From an uncultured Collinsella sp. (GTDB lineage: Bacteria; Actinomycetota; Coriobacteriia; Coriobacteriales; Coriobacteriaceae): DNA of 29,917 bases. Of the stretch, positions 16,106 to 23,397 are shown piece by piece. Positions within the stretch are counted from its first letter, which is position 1, and each line of letters starts with the position of its first letter. Where the stretch lies: assembly GCA_900554325.1 (NCBI GenBank), contig USHA01000016.1, forward strand, positions 1-29,917. The letters run 5' to 3'. The notes under the pieces are model-generated. The model saw only the letters and a program-made list of their open reading frames with translations, did not search any database and was not told the origin of the DNA. The translations under genes were made by a program, and so were the position numbers.

Positions 16106-16894
16106 TTATGCGGCGGAGGAGGCGTCGTCCTCCTCGTCGAGGGCGGCGAAGAGCTTCTTGCCGTCGAGGAGACGTGTGGTGACGTTTCTCATGCGGCCAA
16201 TCTCTACGGTGCGCAGCGTGTCATCGGCACCTCGGGCGTCATAGACCGTTCCCAGCAAATACGAGATGCCATCGCGCTGCCTGATGGCAAAGGGGCGGAG
16301 TGTCATCCGTGCTACTTCGGTTTCGCCACGTGCCGTGACGCTCGAAATATCAAAACTCACCGTGGTTCCATGGTCGATGGCCTGCTCGACGAGCTCGCAC
16401 GTGTCGATGCGCTTGATGGGCGTGCGTGTTGCCTTGGTAGCCTTGCTGCCTGCGCTCGGAACGGGTTCGGGTGTATCGAGGTAGCCGCGAACGTCGGCAC
16501 TCGCCATGGCAACTAAGTGCTGCGCCATGCTCTTGCGGATAGCGATAGGCGTGGAGCGGTTGCGCATGACCATACCGTGGAGCCGGATGATCTCTTCATC
16601 GGTGAGCGGGCGGGTAAGAAGTTTGTAGCCCACGCCGCGTTTGTACTCAATTTCGTATCCGGCATGGCGAAGCGCGGAGATGGCGGTGTAGATGCTGCGC
16701 CGCGCCGCCGAGATGGGCATGCGGGCGGGGTCGTCGGGATGGGAGAGGCGCCGGATCAACTCATCGGAAAGCATGGCCTTGTCCTCGCCGGTGTTTTCGC
16801 TTAATAGTTGCAGGATGCGAACGGCGCGATAGGCTGCCATCGAGGCGGCGCCTCTAGTCGTGGTGTCGTAGGTTTCAACAGCGGCTTCGGTCAT
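16106..16894 (-). CDS. WYL-type transcriptional regulator
   Basis: A 262-residue protein. Residues about 15-100 form a winged-helix-like domain (AAYRAVRILQLLSENTG, SIYTAISALRHAGYEIEYKRGVGYKL). Residues about 165-255 resemble a WYL ligand-sensing domain (IDHGTTVSFDISSV, LRPFAIRQRDGISYLLGTVYD, LRTVEIGRMRNV). Such proteins sense nucleic acid or small ligands and control transcription, often of defence or stress genes. The start at 16894 (MTEAAVE) has AAAGGA 10 bases upstream; a GTG 9 bases earlier is too close to it. Its target is unknown; the ABC importer directly downstream is a plausible candidate because it has its own promoter 100 bp away. The linker at about 145-160 is rich in Ala, Thr and Lys. 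Confidence 0.78.
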   Translation of the reverse strand: MTEAAVETYDTTTRGAASMAAYRAVRILQLLSENTGEDKAMLSDELIRRLSHPDDPARMPISAARRSIYTAISALRHAGYEIEYKRGVGYKLLTRPLTDEEIIRLHGMVMRNRSTPIAIRKSMAQHLVAMASADVRGYLDTPEPVPSAGSKATKATRTPIKRIDTCELVEQAIDHGTTVSFDISSVTARGETEVARMTLRPFAIRQRDGISYLLGTVYDARGADDTLRTVEIGRMRNVTTRLLDGKKLFAALDEEDDASSAA

Positions 16895-17011
16895 GGTGCC
16901 CACGTCCTTTCCGTTTTGGGTGACGACGGTATGGAGCCTAGGACGTGGGGCTTTCCCAGGGGCGCAGGGCGCTCTGGGCGGTCGGTAGTCGTCGGCAAAC
17001 GGCGGGTCGAG

Positions 17012-17074
17012 TTTTCAACAGCCCTGCTCAACTGACCAAAAACTTGCCAAAAGCTTGACGGATGCTGTTGAAAA
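17012..17074. repeat. Inverted repeat TTTTCAACAG upstream of the WYL gene
   Basis: TTTTCAACAG (17012-17021) and CTGTTGAAAA (17065-17074) form a perfect 10-bp inverted repeat 43 bases apart. Related sequences occur at 16872-16881 (TTTCAACAGC) and 16029-16040 (TTTTACAACAGC), all near regulator or importer start regions. Operator, or part of the asnS terminator tail. Confidence 0.45.
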
Positions 17075-17106
17075 AAGCGTCTCTCGACCGATGTCGAGAG
17101 ACGCTT
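17071..17106 (-). terminator. Terminator after asnS
   Basis: On the minus strand a perfect 13-bp stem (17106-17094 with 17087-17075, AAGCGTCTCTCGA) with a 6-base loop and TTTT. It lies 47 bases past the asnS stop. Confidence 0.92.
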
Positions 17107-17152
17107 ATGCGATGAGCGTTGGCGTGTGGCGACGCGAGCTAGCGTCCGACGA

Positions 17153-18556
17153 TTAGAAGTCGGCGTTGCCCACGGTGCGCGGGTGCGGCAGGACGTCGCG
17201 GATGTTGCCCACGCCGGTCAGATACATGACCAAGCGCTCGAAGCCCAGACCGTAGCCGGCGTGCTTGCAGGAACCGTAGCGGCGCAGGTCAAGGTAGTAC
17301 TTGTACTGCTCGGGATTCATGCCCAGGTCCTTGATGCGGGCCTCGAGCAGATCCAGGCGCTCCTCGCGCTGGGAGCCGCCGATAATCTCGCCGATACCGG
17401 GAACCAGGCAGTCGGCGGCGGCGACGGTCTTGCCGTCCTCGTTCATGCGCATGTAGAACGCCTTGATCTCGGCCGGGTAGTCGGTCACAAAAGTCGGTCG
17501 CTTAAAGTGCTCCTCGGTCAGGAAGCGCTCGTGCTCGGTCTGCAGGTCGATGCCCCAGCTGACGGGGTAATCAAACTGGTGGCCAGCAGCGACTGCCTGC
17601 TCCAGGATTTCGACGGCCTCGGTATAGGTGACGCGGGCGAAGACGGAGTTGGCGACATGGTCCAGGCGCTCGAGCAGACCCTTGTCCACAAACTTGTTGA
17701 GCATATTGAGCTCGTCGGGGCAGGTGGCCATGACGTCCTTGAGGACATACTTGAGCATGGCCTCGGCGTTATCCATGTAGTCGTTAAGGTCGGCGAAGGC
17801 CATCTCGGGCTCGATCATCCAAAACTCGGCGGCGTGGCGCGTGGTGTTGGAGTTTTCGGCGCGGAAGGTGGGGCCAAAGGTGTACACGTCGCCAAAGGCC
17901 ATGGCAAAGTTCTCGGCATTGAGCTGGCCGGAAACGGTGAGGCTTGCATGCTTGCCAAAGAAGTCCTGGCTCCAGTCGACCTCGCCGGACTCGGTGAGGG
18001 GCGGATTTTTGGGGTCGAGCGTGGTCACGCGGAACATCTCGCCGGCGCCCTCGCAGTCACTCGTGGTGATGATGGGAGTGTTGACGTAGACAAAGCCCTG
18101 CTCCTGGAAGAAGCGGTGGATGGCGGCAGCCGCGACAGAGCGGATGCGGAACACGGCGCGGAACAGGTTGGTGCGCGGGCGCAGGTGCTGCTGGGTGCGC
18201 AGGAACTCGACGGTTGCGCGCTTCTTCTGCAGCGGGTAATCCGGGGCGCTCGTGCCCTCGACCTCGATGGAGGTGGCAGAAAGCTCGAAAGGCTGGGGCG
18301 CATCGGGGGTCAGCTTGACGGTGCCGGTGCAAATGAGTGCGGCCGAGACGTTTTGATGGGCGATCTCGTCGTAGTTGTCGAGCGCCTCGCGGTTCATGAC
18401 GACCTGCAGGTCGCGGAAGCAGCTGCCGTCGTTGAGCGTAACAAAGCCAAAGTTCTTCATGTTGCGGACGGACTTGACCCAGCCGGCGACGGTGACGGTC
18501 TGGCCGCCGAGCGACTCGGCATCGGCATAGAGCTGCGCGATTTTGGTGCGGTTCAC
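17153..18556 (-). CDS. asnS: Asparaginyl-tRNA synthetase
   Basis: A 467-residue class II aminoacyl-tRNA synthetase that charges tRNA-Asn. The N-terminal OB-fold (VTVAGWVKSVRNMKNFGFVTLNDG) binds the anticodon; motif 2 is GPTFRAENSNTTRHAAEFWM and motif 3 is GYGLGFERLVMYLTGVGNIRD near the C-terminus. The length equals the usual AsnRS (466). The start is a GTG at 18556 (NRTKIAQLY) with GGGAGG 4 bases upstream; in-frame ATGs at 18568 and further up lack a ribosome binding site. Direct charging of Asn means this organism need not rely only on the amidation route. A weak -10 (TAGAAT, 18608-18603) lies 47 bases upstream. It stands alone between two terminators. Confidence 0.96.
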   Translation of the reverse strand: MNRTKIAQLYADAESLGGQTVTVAGWVKSVRNMKNFGFVTLNDGSCFRDLQVVMNREALDNYDEIAHQNVSAALICTGTVKLTPDAPQPFELSATSIEVEGTSAPDYPLQKKRATVEFLRTQQHLRPRTNLFRAVFRIRSVAAAAIHRFFQEQGFVYVNTPIITTSDCEGAGEMFRVTTLDPKNPPLTESGEVDWSQDFFGKHASLTVSGQLNAENFAMAFGDVYTFGPTFRAENSNTTRHAAEFWMIEPEMAFADLNDYMDNAEAMLKYVLKDVMATCPDELNMLNKFVDKGLLERLDHVANSVFARVTYTEAVEILEQAVAAGHQFDYPVSWGIDLQTEHERFLTEEHFKRPTFVTDYPAEIKAFYMRMNEDGKTVAAADCLVPGIGEIIGGSQREERLDLLEARIKDLGMNPEQYKYYLDLRRYGSCKHAGYGLGFERLVMYLTGVGNIRDVLPHPRTVGNADF

Positions 18557-18660
18557 GTATCCTCCCATAACGGTTGAATGATAGTTATCCATACAGTTCG
18601 ATATTCTAGCAGCTCGGCTCATTTGGGCTATACAGATAAGGCATTGGCGGGATGGTTTTT

Positions 18661-18700
18661 CAAACGAAAAGCGCCCGCGGCCTAATGGTCGTGGGCGCTT
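18661..18700 (-). terminator. Terminator after the PTS EIIA gene
   Basis: A 14-bp stem including G-T pairs (18669-18682 with 18687-18700), core AAGCGCCC/GGGCGCTT, with loop TAAT read on either strand. On the minus strand it is followed by TTCGTTTG. Confidence 0.8.
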
Positions 18701-18737
18701 GACGAGGTGCCTTTTGGCTGTGTGGCGCGGGGCCTGG

Positions 18738-19301
18738 CTACTTGGTCTTGGCAACCAGCAGCGGGTCGCCAAGCTTGACGAGCGGGTTGCCGCCGATAAG
18801 CGTTCCAGACTCGCCGACATGGTCGATGCTCTTAAGACGATCGAGCTCGGAGACGATGACGGTCACGATGTCCTCGTGACCAGCGGCCTTAATGGCCTCG
18901 CGGTCGAAGCTGATGAGCGGCTGGCCTGCCTTGACCACATCGCCCATCTCGACAAAGCGGGCAAAACCCTTGCCGTTCATTTCCACGGTGCCCAGGCCGA
19001 CATGGATGAACACGCGAAGACCGTCCTCGGTGATCATGCCAATGGAGTGGTTGGTGACAGTGGTGGCGCCGATGCGGCCGTTGGCGGGCGCATAGATGGT
19101 GCCGGTAATGGGCTCGATGCCATAGCCCTGGCCAAGCATGCCCGAGGCGATCGTCTCGTCGGGAACCTCGTTCAGGTTGACGAGCACGCCGTTGACGGGG
19201 GCATAGATGACGCCTTCGCGGGTAGCGAAGCTTGCTGCGGGCGGAACGGACGCCTCGCCGGTCGAGGTGAAGGTGGACTTAAGCGAATCGAGCAGACCCA
19301 T
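18738..19301 (-). CDS. crr: PTS sugar transporter subunit IIA, glucose family
   Basis: A 187-residue cytoplasmic phosphocarrier of the EIIA-Glc family (PF00358). It passes phosphate from HPr to an EIIB domain. The active-site His is His100 in VFIHVGLGTVEMNGKGF, and the auxiliary His is His85 in NHSIGM, as in E. coli Crr and B. subtilis EIIA. Residues 1-25 are a short extension. The start at 19301 (MGLLDSLK) has GGAGG 5 bases upstream. There is no EIIBC in the window, so it must serve permeases encoded elsewhere and may also act as a regulator. A palindromic GAAACGTTTC lies 48 bases upstream, suggesting LacI/CcpA-type control. It is divergent from the alpha/beta hydrolase gene. Confidence 0.9.
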   Translation of the reverse strand: MGLLDSLKSTFTSTGEASVPPAASFATREGVIYAPVNGVLVNLNEVPDETIASGMLGQGYGIEPITGTIYAPANGRIGATTVTNHSIGMITEDGLRVFIHVGLGTVEMNGKGFARFVEMGDVVKAGQPLISFDREAIKAAGHEDIVTVIVSELDRLKSIDHVGESGTLIGGNPLVKLGDPLLVAKTK

Positions 19302-19348
19302 AGTTGCCTCCAACTTAAATAGGCGCATATCGCGCGTTTGGTTTGCCG

Positions 19349-19358
19349 GAAACGTTTC
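19349..19358. promoter_or_regulatory. Candidate LacI-family operator
   Basis: A perfect 10-bp palindrome GAAACGTTTC in the divergent region between the PTS EIIA gene and the hydrolase. It has the CG-centred shape of sites bound by LacI/GalR-family repressors. The site is visible; the regulator is inferred. Confidence 0.45.
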
Positions 19359-19497
19359 ACATGTGTTTCGCGGCTTGGTCAACGCCCCTATTCTACGCTG
19401 CTCAACGATACCTCTGAACTGGGATTATGTGATATATCAGTTGAAGGGAAACTTATTGCCGGAGTGTTTCTGCGCCACGGGTTCAAGTGGGGTACGC

Positions 19498-19525
19498 TTG
19501 AAGGCAAAAAACAAGGGCGCATAAT
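19498..19525 (+). promoter_or_regulatory. Candidate hydrolase promoter
   Basis: TTGAAG (19498-19503) and CATAAT (19520-19525) with a 16-base spacer, 20 bases before the hydrolase ATG. Confidence 0.5.
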
Positions 19526-19544
19526 TTGCGCGAAGGGAGCACAT

Positions 19545-20444
19545 ATGATTGTCGAGAACCATGCGCTGTGGGGCGAGGAGCCGACCGAGGATTATCCGGC
19601 GACCTTTACGTATCTGGGTGCCGAGCCGCTGCCCGACAAGCCCAATGGCCGCCGCCCCGCGGTGATCATCTGCGGCGGAGGCGGGTTTACGCATATCGCT
19701 CCGCACGAGCAGGACCCGGTGGCGTTTGCGTTTTTGGACCGCGGCTACCAGGCCTTTGTGCTCAACTATGTCACGAGTTCTACGGGTGACGTGAGCTTTC
19801 CGCACCCCCAGGCAGATCTTGCCAAGATGGTCGCCACGGTGCGCGCGAATGCCGACGAGTGGCATGTCGACCCCAAGCGCGTGTGCGTCGTGGGCTTTTC
19901 TGCTGGCGGCATGATTTGCGCCTCGCTGGCAACACAGTGGAAGACCGGCCCCTTCGCGGCACTTGCCGGGGCGCGTCCGGACGACATTCGTCCCGATGCC
20001 GTGGTGCTGGGCTATCCATTGCTCGACTTTGCCTATGTGCGCGACATGCAGACGCGCGATCCGCGCATTGACTTGCGCGTGCCCAAGACGGGCGGCAAGA
20101 CGGGGCGCGATTTGCTCAACGACTACCTGTCGATGGTGACGGGCGGCGAGGCAACTGACGAGCATCTGGCCGACATCTGCCCCACCACGCATGTTTCGCG
20201 TCAGATGCCACCGACCTTTGTATGGGGCGTGTCCGACGACAAGACGGCGCCGATCGCGCAGGTCTATCCGTTTGCCCAACGCATGGCGGAGGAGGGCGTC
20301 GCTTGCGAGATGCACGTCTTTGACCAGGGCGGTCACGGCCTTTCGCTCGGCAACGCCAACACCGCGGTCGACAACGAGGACAAGCAGGTGGCGGTCCGCC
20401 CCTGGATTCGCCTAGCCTTCCGCTTTCTGGAGCGCCATCTGTAA
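19545..20444 (+). CDS. Alpha/beta hydrolase, acetylesterase-like
   Basis: A 299-residue cytoplasmic alpha/beta hydrolase fold protein. The oxyanion region is CGGGGFTH (43-50), the nucleophile elbow is GFSAGG with Ser119, and the acid and base are probably Asp232 (SDDKTAP) and His264 (GGHGLSLG). This layout matches the BD-FAE/acetyl-xylan esterase-like group (COG0657), which hydrolyses carboxyl esters such as acetylated sugars; the substrate is not determinable from sequence. The start at 19545 has GAAGGGAG 5 bases upstream. No signal peptide is visible. It is divergent from the PTS EIIA gene and ends shortly before an inverted-repeat terminator. Confidence 0.87.
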   Translation: MIVENHALWGEEPTEDYPATFTYLGAEPLPDKPNGRRPAVIICGGGGFTHIAPHEQDPVAFAFLDRGYQAFVLNYVTSSTGDVSFPHPQADLAKMVATVRANADEWHVDPKRVCVVGFSAGGMICASLATQWKTGPFAALAGARPDDIRPDAVVLGYPLLDFAYVRDMQTRDPRIDLRVPKTGGKTGRDLLNDYLSMVTGGEATDEHLADICPTTHVSRQMPPTFVWGVSDDKTAPIAQVYPFAQRMAEEGVACEMHVFDQGGHGLSLGNANTAVDNEDKQVAVRPWIRLAFRFLERHL

Positions 20445-20473
20445 GAGGACGGGCATCCCAGCCCTTCAATAAC

Positions 20474-20546
20474 TTGCGGTGAAATAGTTCCGATCTGGGG
20501 CATCAACCAGCCCATCCAGGAACTATTCCACCGCAACTTTGTTTTT
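20474..20546 (+). repeat. Dispersed inverted repeat, copy 1, acting as hydrolase terminator
   Basis: TTGCGGTGAAATAGTTCC (20474-20491) faces GGAACTATTCCACCGCAA (20519-20536) with one mismatch; the inner part has GGGC/GCCC. It is followed by CTTTGTTTTT. Copy 2 at 24611-24675 has the same arm sequence with a different loop. Confidence 0.85.
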
Positions 20547-20558
20547 GATGCCCCGCCC

Positions 20559-20758
20559 GGAAACTGCGTCCCAGTTTTGCCTTTCAAGGTGGGACACGGT
20601 TTCCCATAGGGCCTCGACTGGGAAAGTGCGTCCCGTTTCGAGTGGGGATTCCGGGATGCATTTTCCGTAAGAGGCCTGTTTGGGAAACCATATCCCGTTT
20701 CGAGCCAGAATTCTGGGATGTAGTTTCCCCGAGAGGCCTCATCGGGAAACTATGGCCC
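20559..20758. repeat. 62-bp tandem array of hairpin units
   Basis: GGAAA recurs at 20559, 20621, 20683 and 20745, exactly 62 bases apart. Each of the first three units forms a stem of 14-15 bp: GGAAACTGCGTCCCA with TGGGACACGGTTTCC, GGAAAGTGCGTCCC with GGGATGCATTTTCC, and GGGAAACCATATCCC with GGGATGTAGTTTCCC. The linkers share AGAGGCCT or AGGGCCT. The fourth is only a left half. Stems are kept by paired changes and G-T pairs while the sequence drifts. Confidence 0.85.
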
Positions 20759-20797
20759 TGAACTCTCCTGCCTGTCCCCATTGCGCCAATCTGCTGA

Positions 20798-20827
20798 TTG
20801 AACGTCATTGTGTGTTCACGCTATCAT
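20798..20827 (+). promoter_or_regulatory. Candidate feoAB promoter
   Basis: TTGAAC (20798-20803) and TATCAT (20822-20827) are spaced by 18 bases. The predicted start near 20834 lies just before two 17-bp direct repeats. Confidence 0.5.
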
Positions 20828-20841
20828 GTTAGCTTAAAATT

Positions 20842-20875
20842 GGTTAGCCATGGCAAACGGTTAGTCATGGTAAAC
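20842..20875 (+). promoter_or_regulatory. Two tandem metal-regulator-like boxes
   Basis: GGTTAGCCATGGCAAAC (20842-20858) is followed directly by GGTTAGTCATGGTAAAC (20859-20875), differing at two positions. Each is a partial palindrome TTAGYCATGGYAAA, similar in style to the TTAGG-type operators of DtxR/IdeR/MntR repressors. They overlap the expected transcription start of feoAB, so iron- or manganese-dependent repression is the natural inference. Confidence 0.6.
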
Positions 20876-20916
20876 AAAATGCAACGCCCTGTGGGCGCCG
20901 GGGGAGGAACACGGAC

Positions 20917-23277
20917 GTGAAGCTCGATACGCTCGAGATTGGAAAGGACGCCGTTGTCGCATCGGTGGCATCGGACGACCAGGCACTCCGACAACATATT
21001 TTGGACATGGGCCTAACACCGGGCACCGAAGTCACCATGATGAAGTACGCCCCCATGGGCGACCCGCTCGAGATTCGCCTGCGTGGCTACGAGTTGACGC
21101 TGCGCAAGGACGATGCCGCACGGATTGAGCTCGTGGGTGTTCACGACACAGATACGGGTCCGCGCGCTAACGCCGCAATCGGCACGACGGAGCACCCGGC
21201 ACTCGGCGAGGGGACGTATTCGCCCCGCGCGGCAAAGACGGCCGTGCCCGAGGGTGCGCCGCTGCATTTTGCCCTTGCCGGTAACCAAAACTGCGGCAAG
21301 ACCACGCTGTTTAACCAGCTGACGGGCTCCAACCAGCATGTCGGTAACTTTCCCGGCGTGACGGTCGACCGCAAAGATGGCACTATCCGCAACCACCCCG
21401 AGGCGGGCGTTACCGACCTGCCTGGCATCTATTCGCTGTCGCCGTACACGGGCGAAGAGATCGTTAGCCGTCAATTCATCCTTGACGAAAACCCCGACGC
21501 CATCATCGATATCATCGACGCCACCAACATCGAGCGTAACCTGTACCTGACGCTGCAGCTTATGGAGCTCGACCGCCCCATGGTCATCGCGCTCAACATG
21601 ATGGACGAGGTGACGACCAACGGCGGCGCCATTGACGTCAACCTGCTCGAGAGTCTGTTGGGCGTGCCGGTCGTCCCCATTAGCGCCGCACGCAACGAGG
21701 GTATCGGCGAGCTGGTGGACCATGCCCTGCATGTGGCGCGTTTCCGCGAGCGTCCCGGCCGCCTGGACTTCTGCGCACCCGATGGCCCAGACGGCGGTGC
21801 ACTGCATCGCTGTATTCACGGCATTGCCAACCTTATCGAGGACCATGCCGCGACGGCGCACATTCCCGTGCGTTTTGCGGCGACCAAGCTGGTTGAGGGC
21901 GACGAGCTGGTGACCGAGGCGCTTCACCTGGATCGCAACGAGCTCGACGCCATCGAGCACATCATTACCCAGATGGAGGGCGAGGCCGGCACCGACCGCC
22001 TGTCCGCGCTGGCCGATATGCGCTTTAGCTTCATCGGCGACGTGTGTGGGCGCTGCGTCGTCAAGCCGCACGAGAGCCGCGAGCACGTGCGCTCCGTCAA
22101 GATCGACCGCATCCTGACAGGTCGTTACACGGCCATCCCGGCGTTCCTGGTGATCATGGGTCTCGTTTTTTGGCTGACGTTTGGCGTGATCGGCGCGGCG
22201 TTGCAGGGACTCATGGAGGACGGCATCGCTGCCATCATCGCCTCGGCCGATGCGGGCCTCAAGGCGTTCGGCACCAACGACGTGGTGCGCTCGCTGGCTG
22301 TCGACGGTGTGCTTACGGGTGTGGGCAGCGTGCTGACCTTCCTGCCGATTATCGTCGTGCTCTTCTTGTTCCTCTCCATTCTGGAAGACTCGGGCTACAT
22401 GGCGCGCGTCGCCTTTGTCATGGATAAGGTGCTGCGTCGTTTTGGCCTGTCGGGCCGCAGCTTTGTGCCCATGCTCGTCGGGTTTGGCTGCACCGTGCCG
22501 GCTATCATGTCGACCCGTACGCTCCCATCCGAGCACGACCGCAAGATGACGGTCATGCTCACGCCGTTCATGAGCTGCTCGGCCAAGTTGCCGGTCTACG
22601 GTCTGCTGTGCGGGGCGTTTTTCCCACAGGCGACGGTTCCCGCCATGGTCTCGCTCTATCTGATCGGTATCGTGGTCGGCTGCATTGCGGCTTTGGTGCT
22701 CAACCGCACGGCATTTAAGGGCGATCCGGTGCCATTTATCATGGAGCTTCCCAATTACCGCCTGCCGAGCATCAAGACGACAGTGATGCTGGCATGGGAT
22801 AAGGCCAAAGACTTTATTACCAAGGCCTTTACCATTATCTTTGCCGCTACGGTGGTCATCTGGTTCCTTCAGACGTTCGATATCCGCTTTAATGTGGTCG
22901 CCGATCAGTCGCAAAGCCTGCTTGCGGGCCTCGGCAGCATCATCGCGCCGGCGCTGGCGCCGCTTGGCTTTGGCGATTGGCGCGCATCCACGGCGCTCGT
23001 CACCGGACTTATCGCCAAGGAGAGTGTCATCTCGACCCTCACCGTGCTTTTGGGCGCGACCTCGCCCGCGGCACTGTCGACCATGTTTTCGCCGTTTACC
23101 GCTTACGTGTTCCTGGTCTTTACGTTGCTGTACCCGCCCTGCGTGGCGGCCATCGGCGCCGTCAGGAGCGAGTTGGGCGCGCGCTATGCCGTTGCCGTGT
23201 TCGCGTTTCAAGTGACGGTCGCCTGGATCGTGGCGTTTGTCGTGCATTCGGCGGGCATATTGCTGGGGTTGGCTTAG
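20917..23277 (+). CDS. feoB: Ferrous iron transporter, FeoA-FeoB fusion
   Basis: A 786-residue protein that imports Fe2+ across the cytoplasmic membrane. Residues 1-75 are a FeoA SH3-like domain (ILDMGLTPGTEVTMMKYAPMGDPLEIRLRG, broken here into the usual two strands). Residues about 116-290 are the GTPase domain: G1 GNQNCGKTT (122-130), G2 PGVTV, G3 DLPG (167-170) and G4 NMMD (227-230). From about residue 400 follow transmembrane helices with the gate motifs, including VGFGCTVPAIMSTRTL and SCSAKLPVYGLL. The start is GTG at 20917 with GGGGGAGG 9 bases upstream. FeoA and FeoB are separate genes in E. coli; the fusion is known in some anaerobes. No feoC follows. Regulated, by inference, through the two boxes upstream. 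Confidence 0.95.
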   Translation: MKLDTLEIGKDAVVASVASDDQALRQHILDMGLTPGTEVTMMKYAPMGDPLEIRLRGYELTLRKDDAARIELVGVHDTDTGPRANAAIGTTEHPALGEGTYSPRAAKTAVPEGAPLHFALAGNQNCGKTTLFNQLTGSNQHVGNFPGVTVDRKDGTIRNHPEAGVTDLPGIYSLSPYTGEEIVSRQFILDENPDAIIDIIDATNIERNLYLTLQLMELDRPMVIALNMMDEVTTNGGAIDVNLLESLLGVPVVPISAARNEGIGELVDHALHVARFRERPGRLDFCAPDGPDGGALHRCIHGIANLIEDHAATAHIPVRFAATKLVEGDELVTEALHLDRNELDAIEHIITQMEGEAGTDRLSALADMRFSFIGDVCGRCVVKPHESREHVRSVKIDRILTGRYTAIPAFLVIMGLVFWLTFGVIGAALQGLMEDGIAAIIASADAGLKAFGTNDVVRSLAVDGVLTGVGSVLTFLPIIVVLFLFLSILEDSGYMARVAFVMDKVLRRFGLSGRSFVPMLVGFGCTVPAIMSTRTLPSEHDRKMTVMLTPFMSCSAKLPVYGLLCGAFFPQATVPAMVSLYLIGIVVGCIAALVLNRTAFKGDPVPFIMELPNYRLPSIKTTVMLAWDKAKDFITKAFTIIFAATVVIWFLQTFDIRFNVVADQSQSLLAGLGSIIAPALAPLGFGDWRASTALVTGLIAKESVISTLTVLLGATSPAALSTMFSPFTAYVFLVFTLLYPPCVAAIGAVRSELGARYAVAVFAFQVTVAWIVAFVVHSAGILLGLA

Positions 23278-23317
23278 TATTTTATTGACGGCGCAACCTC
23301 TGTGTATCGAATTGTTT

Positions 23318-23352
23318 CGGTCCCGTGTCCGTTACTGACGGATGCGGGACCG
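23318..23352 (+). terminator. Hairpin between feoAB and the MFS gene
   Basis: CGGTCCCG (23318-23325) pairs with CGGGACCG (23345-23352); the inner GTCCGT/ACGGAT stem continues it around a 5-base loop. There is no T-tract, and its right half contains the -35 of the next promoter. Confidence 0.6.
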
Positions 23353-23364
23353 TTGCTATATAAT
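23335..23364 (+). promoter_or_regulatory. MFS gene promoter
   Basis: A perfect TATAAT (23359-23364) with CTGACG (23335-23340) 18 bases upstream, 33 bases before the start codon. The -35 is in the loop and right arm of the preceding hairpin. Confidence 0.65.
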
Positions 23365-23397
23365 CCCCTCCGCTCAAAATGATTGGAGATGTTATAT

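Larger units (their letters stand above)
20445..20916 (+). other. Intergenic region, 472 bp, without a gene
   Basis: Holds, in order, an inverted-repeat terminator (20474-20546), a 62-bp tandem array of hairpins (20559-20758), a candidate promoter (20798-20827) and two metal-regulator-like boxes (20842-20875). No coding sequence with a ribosome binding site was seen. Confidence 0.8.

Noticed and set aside
20559..20758. CRISPR array
   Set aside because: The units are self-complementary and only partly alike, there are no constant repeats with unique spacers, and no cas genes are present.
21013..23247. A 744-codon open frame antisense to feoAB
   Set aside because: The sense strand encodes FeoA-FeoB with all motifs; the antisense product is low-complexity His/Arg/Gly-rich as expected for a shadow frame.
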